A model generated the notes under the pieces. That model was not told the origin of the DNA. It did no database searches and saw only the letters and a list, made by a program, of their open reading frames with translations. A stretch of 37,708 bases of DNA from Caldithrix sp. (GTDB taxonomy: Bacteria > Zhuqueibacterota > Zhuqueibacteria > Oceanimicrobiales > Oceanimicrobiaceae), in contig SMXC01000039.1 of the NCBI GenBank assembly GCA_004356825.1, positions 1 through 37,708 of the forward strand. Reading direction: 5' to 3'. Positions 31,381 to 37,708 of this stretch are shown here, in pieces (within the stretch, counting starts at the first letter, position 1; every line of letters starts with the position of its first letter). The position numbers and the translations under genes were made by a program.

Positions 31381-31836
31381 ATGAATCTGAAAAAAAACCT
31401 GCATCGAGAAAGCCGCTACGAGGAAAATGAGCTCAATATTACTCCGGTGATGAACATATTCCTGATCTTAGTGCCATTCCTGCTATTGACGGCGGTGTTT
31501 GTGAGAATATCAATTCTTGAGTTTTCACTTCCGACCTCCACTCAGGCTGGTGAAGCGCAAAAATCACAAAAGAATCTTGTGGTTACAATCTTGGCAATTT
31601 CCGAAAAGGGCTTCGAGTTAACAACCAAGGGGATGAAAATCCCTTTCATTGAAAAAAAAGAAAATAATTTTGACTTTCAAACTCTTGTTGACAAACTAAA
31701 AAAAATCAAAAAAACGCACGTGCAAACGGAAGATATTATTTTGGCGCCGCATGTTTCGACTAAATATGATACGATCATCAAAGTCATGGATCGCTGCCGG
31801 GAGAATGGCTTTTTTAATATTTCAATTTCAGGTTAA
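31381..31836 (+). CDS. ExbD/TolR family protein, Asp-to-Asn variant
   Basis: 151 residues: a short cytoplasmic N-terminus (ESRYEENELNITP), one membrane helix (about 22-44) and a periplasmic domain with the ExbD-type strand/helix order ending DRCRENGFFNISISG. In ExbD/TolR the helix begins TPLIDV with an essential proton-carrying Asp (Asp25 in E. coli ExbD). Here the sequence is ITPVMN25IFLILVPF, with codon AAC at 31453-31455. The subunit therefore cannot carry the proton at that position. The second ExbD gene has the Asp, so the pair probably works as a heterodimer inside the ExbB-like pentamer. RGD-like sorting signals absent. Confidence 0.9.
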   Translation: MNLKKNLHRESRYEENELNITPVMNIFLILVPFLLLTAVFVRISILEFSLPTSTQAGEAQKSQKNLVVTILAISEKGFELTTKGMKIPFIEKKENNFDFQTLVDKLKKIKKTHVQTEDIILAPHVSTKYDTIIKVMDRCRENGFFNISISG

Positions 31837-31838
31837 AA

Positions 31839-32363
31839 ATGTACTTCAATTTTGAAGAAGATAACGAGCATTTATTTGTCGTTAAACCCCGAAGGTCGAA
31901 GTCGATCAGTGCCTTTACTTTGCGATTGACCGCCATGATCGATATGTTTACGATTCTCTTGGTTTTCCTCCTGAAGAGCTTTTCTGTGGAAGGCGAAATC
32001 ATGAGCGTGGCTCAGGATTTACGCCTCCCGGAATCTACCGCCCAGACTCCCCCCAAAGCCGCCCCAATTTTGGTGGTGACCAATGAATGGATTATTCTGG
32101 ACGGCACGCCGGTCGAGAGAGTCGAGACCGTGCTAACTCAGCGGGACAACATGATCAATTCTCTGAAAATACAACTTCAGCAAATTCGCGCCTTTTCCGA
32201 AAGCCTGGGGCAATTGAACGCCAAGATGCGCTTCAAGGGAAACATCGCCATCCAGGGAGATAAGGAAATTTCATTTGGACTTTTAAAGAAGATTATGTTC
32301 ACCTGCGGTCAGGTGGGGTTTAATGATATGTTGTTAGTGGTAAATCAGGCGGAAGAAAGTTAA
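31839..32363 (+). CDS. ExbD/TolR family protein with canonical Asp
   Basis: 174 residues. The N-terminal cytoplasmic part is longer and basic (VVKPRRSKSISAF). The membrane helix LRLTAMID35MFTILLVFLLKSF has the proton-binding Asp (GAT at 31941-31943) in the expected place. The periplasmic domain carries an insert with a coiled-coil stretch (QRDNMINSLKIQLQQIRAFSESLGQL) before the usual FKGNIAIQGDKEISFGLLKKIM and terminal GFNDMLLVV. Three bases after the first ExbD and eight before the FHA protein, so the stator genes are co-expressed. Together with the Asn-type partner it would form an asymmetric ExbD dimer. Confidence 0.92.
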   Translation: MYFNFEEDNEHLFVVKPRRSKSISAFTLRLTAMIDMFTILLVFLLKSFSVEGEIMSVAQDLRLPESTAQTPPKAAPILVVTNEWIILDGTPVERVETVLTQRDNMINSLKIQLQQIRAFSESLGQLNAKMRFKGNIAIQGDKEISFGLLKKIMFTCGQVGFNDMLLVVNQAEES

Positions 32364-32370
32364 AATTTTA

Positions 32371-33687
32371 ATGGCAAAATCGGTTAAACAACTTCTGGTA
32401 AAAATAGAGCAGTCCGGTAAAGTTACCCACCGTCGGTTGAGAAAACGGGACCGCCTGACCATTGGCCAGCATCCCAACAACGATGTGACCATTTACGGTG
32501 AACATTTCCCCAAACGCCATGCCTTGTTTTCGAGAAAAAATAATCACTTCCAGCTGAATCTAAATAAGCATATGCGGGGAGAAGTTCATGCCGGGAAATC
32601 ACGTTTATCTTTCCATGATATGATCGCCCATCATTTGCTTCCCCTAAATAAAGATGGTTTTACTTATCCAATTACAGTGGGTAAAAAGGGGTTCATTGTC
32701 GCCGGCGATGCTAAAATTACGTTTCAATTTGTTGAAGGGGTTCCGGAAGCGGCACAATCGCTGCCAAAATTCAACGGCTATTCATGGACCTATGCGACCT
32801 TTAAGGATTTGGGTCGCGACCTACCCTTTAAAATCATCTTGATTCTAATGATCGTTTTGCATGCTTTCATTTTAAGATACATGAATACGTTGCCAACCGA
32901 TATCAGGCCTCAAGTTAATGCAAGCAAGATTCCTGAGCGGCTGGCAAGAATTATCGTCAAAAACAGACCAGTCAGGTTTGAAGAAGAGGATTCTAACGCG
33001 AGAAGAGGTCGCGAAGGCGCAGAAGAAACTGATATTGAGAGCAAAGCCCAAAAAGGCGATGGGGCTCCAGTCGAAAGGCAGGGACTTCTTGGCTTGCTTA
33101 CCGGCATCGGTGGAACGGGTCAGTCCAGTCCACTGGCCGATTTTTTACTGGACAAAGGCCTCGTGAAAGAACTGGACGAAGTGATGTCAACCACCGCTCT
33201 TCAAATTGGCAGGAATCCCGGCAACGGCAAAGCAGGCGATGATTTAAACGACCTGATTGCAGCGAGTGAGGCCGGTGGCGGCATTGAAGATATTCTCGGG
33301 GACGTCGATCAGGTTGAATCAGTGTCATTTGGCGAAAAAGGCCGGATTAGCGTCGATAGAATTGGCAGCATGACCGGCAGCGGCACTGGCCTCGGCAGAC
33401 GCTCCGAAGATTCAGTGCGGAAGGTCATGCTGAACTACACCGGAAGGTTGACTTATATTTACAACAAGTATTTGAAGCGCCAGCCTGACCTGGGCGGCAA
33501 AATAGTGGTTGAAGTTGTAATTGCCGCCAGTGGTGCTGTTTCGAGTGTGAAGCTTATTTCTTCGAGTTTGAACAAACCCGAGTTCGAACGCGAGATTTTG
33601 CGCTTCGTCCGCAGGTGGAAGTATGAAGCCATAGACGAAGGAACAGTGACGGTGACTTATCCGCTGGTTTTTAATAAGATCAGCTAA
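32371..33687 (+). CDS. FHA-domain / TonB C-terminal protein (AgmX/PglI, GltG-like)
   Basis: 438 residues in three parts. Cytoplasmic residues 1-122 form an FHA-like fold: RLTIGQHPNNDVTI, FPKRHALFSRKNNHFQL. The usual pThr-contacting Arg (GR) is Gln and the Ser of SxxH is Pro, so phosphopeptide binding may be lost. A single membrane helix at 152-171 (PFKIILILMIVLHAFILRY) has His164, like the TonB helix. PERLARIIVKN follows, then a Gly-rich flexible periplasmic linker, and a TonB C-terminal domain at about 345-438 (VRKVMLNYTGRLTYIYNKYL, GKIVVEVVIAASGAV, EREILRFVRRWKY, TVTYPLVF). This is the layout of the Myxococcus gliding proteins GltG/PglI and GltJ/AgmX. It would carry force from the ExbB-ExbD stator across the periplasm. 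Confidence 0.88.
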   Translation: MAKSVKQLLVKIEQSGKVTHRRLRKRDRLTIGQHPNNDVTIYGEHFPKRHALFSRKNNHFQLNLNKHMRGEVHAGKSRLSFHDMIAHHLLPLNKDGFTYPITVGKKGFIVAGDAKITFQFVEGVPEAAQSLPKFNGYSWTYATFKDLGRDLPFKIILILMIVLHAFILRYMNTLPTDIRPQVNASKIPERLARIIVKNRPVRFEEEDSNARRGREGAEETDIESKAQKGDGAPVERQGLLGLLTGIGGTGQSSPLADFLLDKGLVKELDEVMSTTALQIGRNPGNGKAGDDLNDLIAASEAGGGIEDILGDVDQVESVSFGEKGRISVDRIGSMTGSGTGLGRRSEDSVRKVMLNYTGRLTYIYNKYLKRQPDLGGKIVVEVVIAASGAVSSVKLISSSLNKPEFEREILRFVRRWKYEAIDEGTVTVTYPLVFNKIS

Positions 33688-33690
33688 TTT

Positions 33691-34314
33691 TTATTTCTCA
33701 ACCTTTTCCCGAATCTCCTCCAGAATTCCTTCCAGCCAGTCCACATCCCGATCAATGTCATAATGGTCGGTATCGATTACCAGGACATTCCATCCCTGTG
33801 AGATTTTTTTAATCCAGTTGTCATAGCCGATGTTCAATTGCGCCAGGTACTCCCGGTCGATATCGCGTTCGTAGCTGCGGCCGCGCTTGCGAATCCGGCT
33901 GATGAGCGTCCAGGTTGAGGCTTTCAGGTAAACGACCAGCCCCGGCTTTTGCAAAGATTCGGCCATTGCTTCATACAAATGTTGATAAGATCGGTAATCC
34001 CTCTCCGGCATAAGTTCACGCGAGTAAAGAATTTCGACAAAAATCTCGGCATCTTCATAGATCGTTCGGTCCTGCACACACGGTTTTTCACTCTTTTGAA
34101 TTCGCAGGTGATCTTTAAATCGTTCGGTAAGAAAAAAGATTTGTGAGTGGTATGCCCAGCGCCGCATGTCCTGATAAAAATCCTCGATATACGGATTTTT
34201 TACTTCCGGTTCACAGAAAATTTGCCAGCCAAATCTTTCTTTAAGAAGTTTGGTGAGTGTTGTTTTGCCAACCCCGATGTTGCCCGCAATGGCGATGTAG
34301 TTTGATTGAAACAA
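33691..34314 (-). CDS. Deoxynucleoside kinase
   Basis: Phosphorylates deoxynucleosides in the cytosol (salvage). P-loop NYIAIAGNIGVGKTTL, then CEPEVKNPYIEDFY, the DRS-type motif QDRTIYEDAEIF, and an Arg-rich lid RIRKRGRSYERDID. With TTG 34314 as start the protein is 208 residues, the family size, and the P-loop lies right at the N-terminus as usual. The frame is open upstream to ATG 34494, adding 60 residues. That extension is encoded partly by an intergenic palindrome (34336-34366) and overlaps the divergent sigma-factor start, so I consider it non-coding or doubtful. Convergent with the FHA gene, only three bases apart, no terminator between. Confidence 0.88.
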   Translation of the reverse strand: MFQSNYIAIAGNIGVGKTTLTKLLKERFGWQIFCEPEVKNPYIEDFYQDMRRWAYHSQIFFLTERFKDHLRIQKSEKPCVQDRTIYEDAEIFVEILYSRELMPERDYRSYQHLYEAMAESLQKPGLVVYLKASTWTLISRIRKRGRSYERDIDREYLAQLNIGYDNWIKKISQGWNVLVIDTDHYDIDRDVDWLEGILEEIREKVEK

Positions 34315-34335
34315 TATTTGATTTGACCCTTTGGG

Positions 34336-34366
34336 CGTAGGGGCGGTTCGCCGAATTGTCCCTACG
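34336..34366. repeat. REP-like palindrome upstream of the deoxynucleoside kinase
   Basis: Arms CGTAGGGGCGGTTC (34336-34349) and GAATTGTCCCTACG (34353-34366) pair over 14 positions with three G-U pairs and a three-base loop. GTAGGGGCG-type palindromes are common dispersed intergenic elements in many environmental bacteria. It marks the gap between two divergent genes. Confidence 0.7.
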
Positions 34367-34444
34367 TGATGATAATCCTTGAAAAATTCAATAATAATTT
34401 CTTTATTTCTATTGCAAAATGCAAGTGCTTTTTGGTGCATTGAT

Positions 34445-34473
34445 GCAAACCGTTTTCGATTTTTCCGGTCTAA
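34445..34473 (+). promoter_or_regulatory. Candidate ECF-sigma (RpoE-like) promoter
   Basis: GCAAACC (34445-34451), a 16-bp spacer and GTCTAA (34468-34473) resemble the RpoE-type layout (GGAACTT, N15-16, GTCTAA) and lie just upstream of the ECF sigma gene, as for autoregulated ECF operons. The transcript would start only about six bases before ATG 34486, so it would be almost leaderless; no Shine-Dalgarno sequence is present there. Confidence 0.45.
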
Positions 34474-34485
34474 TAAGATTGAACG

Positions 34486-35061
34486 ATGAATCATGACGAA
34501 AAAGCTTTAATCAAAGAAGCCCAGAGGGGCAATATTTTGGCATTTGAATCGCTTGTAAAAAATTATGACAGGCATGTTTTGCAGCTTGCTTACAACATGG
34601 TGAATAACGCTCAGGACGCGGAAGATATCTACCAGGAAGTGTTGGTGCGGGTTTATAAAAACCTGCATCGGTTTGAATTCAAGAGCGAGTTTTCTACCTG
34701 GCTTTACCGGATCGTAGTGAATTATTGCATAAATTTTAATAAAAAGAGACGTCGTCTTAAAGCTTATTCTATTGACAAGGAGTTTCAAAATGGCGATGAA
34801 AACTGGGAAAAAACTGTCAGGTCTGAAGAGCAAAACCCGGAGGAGTATTTTCTGAATGTGGAATTATCCAGGGAAATCGAAACAGCTTTGCAACAGTTAT
34901 CACCTAAGCAAAAAACTGTTTTTATACTGCGCCACTATCATGGGCATAAACTTAAAAAAATTGCTGGTATAATAAAATGCTCGGAAGGGACGGTTAAAAA
35001 TTATCTTTTTCGGGCGACCCAAAAAATGCAGCGGCAGTTAAAGGAATATTCAAGCATTTAA
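34486..35061 (+). CDS. ECF-type RNA polymerase sigma factor
   Basis: 191 residues, normal ECF size. Region 2 (about 24-90): FESLVKNYDRHVLQLAYNMV, DAEDIYQEVLVRVYKNLHRF, FSTWLYRIVVNYCINFNKKRRR, which binds core and the -10 element. Region 4 (about 135-188): LQQLSPKQKTVFILRHYHGHKLKKIA, then CSEGTVKNYLFRATQKMQ, the -35 helix-turn-helix. The next gene, 10 bases downstream, encodes a zinc anti-sigma factor, so this is a classic sigma/anti-sigma pair. The likely targets include its own operon with the DUF4097 proteins. Start ATG 34486 lacks a Shine-Dalgarno sequence. Confidence 0.93.
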   Translation: MNHDEKALIKEAQRGNILAFESLVKNYDRHVLQLAYNMVNNAQDAEDIYQEVLVRVYKNLHRFEFKSEFSTWLYRIVVNYCINFNKKRRRLKAYSIDKEFQNGDENWEKTVRSEEQNPEEYFLNVELSREIETALQQLSPKQKTVFILRHYHGHKLKKIAGIIKCSEGTVKNYLFRATQKMQRQLKEYSSI

Positions 35062-35071
35062 AGGAAGTATT

Positions 35072-36049
35072 ATGAAACAAAGCGACCACTTAGAGCAACA
35101 GATTCCTCTTTATCTCTACGGCGAGTTAGAGAAAGTAAAGAAGGAGGAGTTTGAGGTGCATCTTAACTCATGCCAACATTGTCGGGAACAATTGGAAGAA
35201 ACGCGCGCCTTGCATAATACTCTGAGTAAAAAAGCAAGTTTTGAACCTTCCGAACCTCTGATGTCAAAATTGCGAAGCGAGTTGCGGGAGCGTCTGCGCG
35301 AGGAGCGCAAGGACGAATTTAAACAAAGTTGGTGGGAAAGATTTTCAGAAAAAATTTCTGAACGAGGTGGCGGGATGCAACTGGCTGGAGCACTCGCCTT
35401 CTTGATTGTTGGTATTCTAATCGACCGGGTTGTTTTTTTACCAGCTAACACAGGGACTCAATTAGAAGGAGAATTTACCGCTGAGGTGCAGGACGAAAGT
35501 AGTTTGCCGTTTATGTCGAGCGTCGATTTAATTCAATATGATCCGAAGTCGGGGAATATTACTGTGCAGTATAAAAGCATCCAGGATGTTTCGCTGCGGG
35601 GAAATGTTCAGGATCCGTCAATTCGTAAAGTGCTGGCACACGCAATTCGGATGGAGGAGCACCCGGGACTCCGCTTGGCTGCGGTGAAAGCCTCTGGTGC
35701 AAAATCTTTTTCAGACGAAGAGCTCGAAGATGCGCTCATTTACGCGATGAAAAATGATGAAATCGACGGAGTTCGTCTGAAAGCGGCTAAAGTCTTAACG
35801 AATTTGCCTATTAATGAAAAAATAAAAAGAGCCTTCATTCGCGTTCTAATAAGAGACGCAAATTCAGCTATTCGAATCGAAGCCTTGAATGCTTTGAGTG
35901 GAATCAAAGGTGAGGCGGACGTTCGTCCTATTTTCCGGAATGCTTCGCAGGATGATGAGAACGAATTCGTTCGCTTGCAAGCATCCAAAGCACTGGAAAG
36001 ATTAGAGAACCCTAACATTCAAAACATCAAAAATCGGCAAAGGAGATAA
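35072..36049 (+). CDS. Zinc-finger anti-sigma factor fused to HEAT repeats
   Basis: 325 residues with AAGGAAG before ATG 35072. The N-terminal zinc anti-sigma domain shows H30LNSC34QHC37 (HxxxCxxC) after IPLYLYGEL, and holds the ECF factor at the inner face of the membrane. One membrane helix at 102-123 (MQLAGALAFLIVGILIDRVV). The periplasmic part, about 185-320, consists of HEAT-type repeats: RKVLAHAIRMEEHPGLRLAAVKAS, DALIYAMKNDEIDGVRLKAAKVL, RAFIRVLIRDANSAIRIEALNAL, RPIFRNASQDDENEFVRLQASKAL. HEAT repeats would provide a protein-binding sensor surface in the periplasm. Ligand unknown. The next gene begins four bases after its stop. Confidence 0.92.
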   Translation: MKQSDHLEQQIPLYLYGELEKVKKEEFEVHLNSCQHCREQLEETRALHNTLSKKASFEPSEPLMSKLRSELRERLREERKDEFKQSWWERFSEKISERGGGMQLAGALAFLIVGILIDRVVFLPANTGTQLEGEFTAEVQDESSLPFMSSVDLIQYDPKSGNITVQYKSIQDVSLRGNVQDPSIRKVLAHAIRMEEHPGLRLAAVKASGAKSFSDEELEDALIYAMKNDEIDGVRLKAAKVLTNLPINEKIKRAFIRVLIRDANSAIRIEALNALSGIKGEADVRPIFRNASQDDENEFVRLQASKALERLENPNIQNIKNRQRR

Positions 36050-36052
36050 ACA

Positions 36053-37327
36053 ATGAAAAAACGTTCGGCACATTTAATGCTTTTAATCTTGGCAATTTTC
36101 TTAACGACTTCTGTATTTGCGCAAGAGCTTACAAAACGTGGCAGGTATTATGTTGCGGAGATAACGAAAACCTTTAAAGTAGAGGAGGGGGGTAAATTAA
36201 TTATTGATGATGTGCGCGGGGACATTCGGGTTACGACCTGGGACAAAAAAGAGGTTTTCGTAAAAGAGTTGAAGAGAATGGATGTTTATACTGAGGAGGA
36301 AGCCAGGACCGTTCTTGAAAAGTCCAAGTCAAGTTATCGGCAACGCGGAAATACCATTGAGATTGGCGGTGAATACTACTCGCGGGACTGGATCAAAAGT
36401 GAGTTTGATGTGATCGTGCCCAAGGTTTTTGAGGTTGACATCCAAACCCGGGGCGGCGATATCAGCGTCAGCCGATTAAAAGGCGAAGTGAGACTGAAAA
36501 CCTCAGGCGGTGATATCATTCTCGAGGAAATCGATGGCGAGGTAGATGCCCATACCTCAGGCGGTGACATCGAGGTGATTAATTCGACCAAAAGTGTTCG
36601 AATTAAAACTTCCGGCGGAGATATTGAGCTTGAGAATATCGGCGGACCATTAACTGCCAAAACTTCCGGTGGTAATATTGTGCTGAGAAATTCCAAAAGC
36701 CGGATGGATTTGCACACTTCAGGCGGAAGCATCGAAATTAAAGATGCCGGAGGGCATGTCAAAGCACACACCTCCGGCGGTGACATTGAAGTGATTAATA
36801 CTCAAGGGGATGTTGAAGTTCACACTTCAGGCGGCGATATCGACTTGCACAACATCGGCGGCAGGTTGGATGCCTCAACCTCGGGTGGAGATGTTAAAGG
36901 AGATATGATCGCTGGCAGTGTTAAGACGTCAACCTCCGGCGGCGACATTAATTTGAGAGATGTCAGGGGCGGTGTCGAAGCCAAAACCGCCGGCGGGGAT
37001 ATTTCAGTTGAAATTACTCTCGAGGATTTTGAAAAGAACCACGGTGTGGATTTGCACACAGCCGGTGGTGAGTTAGTTCTTTACATCCCGGAAAATTTAC
37101 CGGCGACCATTCGAGCCGAAATCAAAATTACGGATCGCTGGGATGATTACAATATTTATTCTGATTTTCCACTCACGACTACTGAGGATACCGGAGAAAA
37201 GCAAAGATCAAGACGGCATCGCAGAAGAAGATCGATTCGCAGTAAGGGGGATATTAATGGCGGCGGCGATCTTATTGAACTTTACACGGTAAATGGTGAC
37301 ATTCACATTAAAAAACTGAGAAAGTAG
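36053..37327 (+). CDS. Exported DUF4097-family repeat protein
   Basis: 424 residues. Signal peptide (MKKRSAHLMLLILAIFLTTSVFA). The N-terminal domain (30-125) has KTFKVEEGGKLIIDDVRGDI and the DVIVPKVFEVDIQTRGGDI entry typical of DUF4097. Residues 132 to about 330 hold eleven 18-residue repeats of T-S-G-G-D-I-x-[LV]-x-x-I-x-G-x-[VL]-x-[AI]-[KH], a right-handed beta-helix pattern; the repeat is visible in DNA as a 54-bp period (36446-37040). A basic patch (QRSRRHRRRRSIRSK) near the C-terminus precedes a last strand pair. Periplasmic or surface located. Encoded with an ECF/anti-sigma pair and followed by a second DUF4097 gene, so probably part of an envelope-stress output or sensor. Confidence 0.9.
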   Translation: MKKRSAHLMLLILAIFLTTSVFAQELTKRGRYYVAEITKTFKVEEGGKLIIDDVRGDIRVTTWDKKEVFVKELKRMDVYTEEEARTVLEKSKSSYRQRGNTIEIGGEYYSRDWIKSEFDVIVPKVFEVDIQTRGGDISVSRLKGEVRLKTSGGDIILEEIDGEVDAHTSGGDIEVINSTKSVRIKTSGGDIELENIGGPLTAKTSGGNIVLRNSKSRMDLHTSGGSIEIKDAGGHVKAHTSGGDIEVINTQGDVEVHTSGGDIDLHNIGGRLDASTSGGDVKGDMIAGSVKTSTSGGDINLRDVRGGVEAKTAGGDISVEITLEDFEKNHGVDLHTAGGELVLYIPENLPATIRAEIKITDRWDDYNIYSDFPLTTTEDTGEKQRSRRHRRRRSIRSKGDINGGGDLIELYTVNGDIHIKKLRK

Positions 37328-37339
37328 GTGGAGAAAATT

Positions 37340-37708
37340 ATGAAAAAATCCTATATTTTAATAAGCCTTTTTCTTGGCGGGCTGATTGTAAGTCAGGTAA
37401 ATGCGCGTGAATTTGAGCAGCGCATCGAGAAAAGCTTCAGAGTTAAAAAAGGCGGTACGCTTTATTTAGATTCAGACAAAGGGTCTGTCGAGGTTCGCAG
37501 CCATGCCGGAGAAAAAGTTAAAGTTCTGGTTTTCCTGGAAGCAGATGTGCGCAGTCAAGAGCAAGCCCAAGCTTGGTTTGACCGATTTGATATTCGTTTT
37601 GAGCATCGCGGCGAAGATGTCAAAATAATTGGCGAATGGCTTGATCGCCGGTCACACCGCAGGAATCGTCTGCATGTTCATTATGACATTCAAGTGCCTA
37701 AAGAGTAC
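37340..37708 (+). CDS. Second DUF4097-type exported protein, cut by the window end
   Basis: Starts at ATG 37340 with GGAG at 37329-37332 upstream, 12 bases after the previous stop; 123 codons are visible and the frame is open to the last base. The signal peptide is KKSYILISLFLGGLIVSQVNA. The following EFEQRIEKSFRVKKGGTLYLDSDKGSVEVRSHAGEKVKVLVFLEADV matches the DUF4097 N-terminal domain of its neighbour, and HYDIQVPKEY corresponds to FDVIVPKVF. The repeat part would follow beyond the window. Fifth visible feature of the sigma-factor operon; probably a paralogue of the gene at 36053. Confidence 0.88.
   Translation, partial: MKKSYILISLFLGGLIVSQVNAREFEQRIEKSFRVKKGGTLYLDSDKGSVEVRSHAGEKVKVLVFLEADVRSQEQAQAWFDRFDIRFEHRGEDVKIIGEWLDRRSHRRNRLHVHYDIQVPKEY

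Noticed and set aside
30755-33687. Ordinary TonB-ExbB-ExbD iron-uptake system
   Set aside because: No TonB-dependent receptor, siderophore or Fur-like site; two dissimilar ExbD proteins and an FHA-bearing transducer fit motility-type machines better.
36376-37059. Minus-strand frames with recurring SPPEV
   Set aside because: Antisense shadow of the 54-bp TSGGDI repeats of the DUF4097 gene.

Overview
The window looks like one continuous stretch of chromosome from a Gram-negative (two-membrane) bacterium. The evidence is a TamA/Omp85-TamB pair, outer-membrane barrels, many signal peptides and a TolQ/ExbB-ExbD energised complex. Moderate GC, many starts with little or no Shine-Dalgarno sequence beside a few strong GGAGG sites, and the mix of families (DUF4900-like, DUF4097 repeats, AgmX/PglI-like FHA-TonB protein) suggest the FCB superphylum, for example KSB1 or Calditrichota. 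That placement is inference, because no rRNA or typing marker is present. No tRNA, CRISPR array, prophage or insertion sequence was seen.

Layout. 1-2.1 kb: two interrupted genes, one unknown and one DUF4412-like secreted protein. 2.3-5.2 kb: an overlapping cluster of a TonB-like-anchored DUF4900-type protein, a CoA-binding protein and an exported amidohydrolase. 5.3-6.7 kb: a broken membrane-protein gene, a frameshifted response regulator and a small coiled-coil protein. 6.8-11.0 kb: dicluster ferredoxin, trpS, DUF309 protein, trypsin-like lipoprotein and M20 peptidase. 11.2-14.3 kb: an acyl-CoA desaturase, a secreted protein with a very basic repeat tail, and a desaturase strikingly like eukaryotic sphingolipid delta-4 desaturase. 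14.6-20.4 kb: TamA-like and TamB. 20.7-23.5 kb: DUF1186 protein, class I glutamine amidotransferase, SDR oxidoreductase and a small unknown. 23.9-24.9 kb: a PAP2_3/Aur1-like integral phosphatase or transferase.

24.9-33.7 kb is the most interesting block. It runs in one direction: outer-membrane barrel, TPR protein (broken by one missing base in a poly-A run), 956-residue TPR protein, small exported protein, TolQ/ExbB, ExbD, ExbD and an FHA-TM-TonB_C protein. This is the architecture of a trans-envelope proton-driven machine of the Myxococcus Agl/Glt (gliding) or Nfs type rather than an iron-uptake TonB system. No receptor is present, there are two different ExbD subunits, and the first has Asn where the proton-carrying Asp normally sits. 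33.7-34.3 kb is a convergent deoxynucleoside kinase. 34.5-37.7 kb is an ECF sigma factor, a zinc anti-sigma factor fused to HEAT repeats, and two DUF4097 repeat proteins (the second cut by the window end): an envelope-sensing regulon with its own candidate promoter.

Four frameshifts in the window can each be repaired by changing the length of a homopolymer by one base. Two further genes carry nonsense codons that this cannot explain. The reader should keep both assembly error and real gene decay in mind. Coding assignments rest on reading translated sequence and recalled family motifs; no database search was possible.
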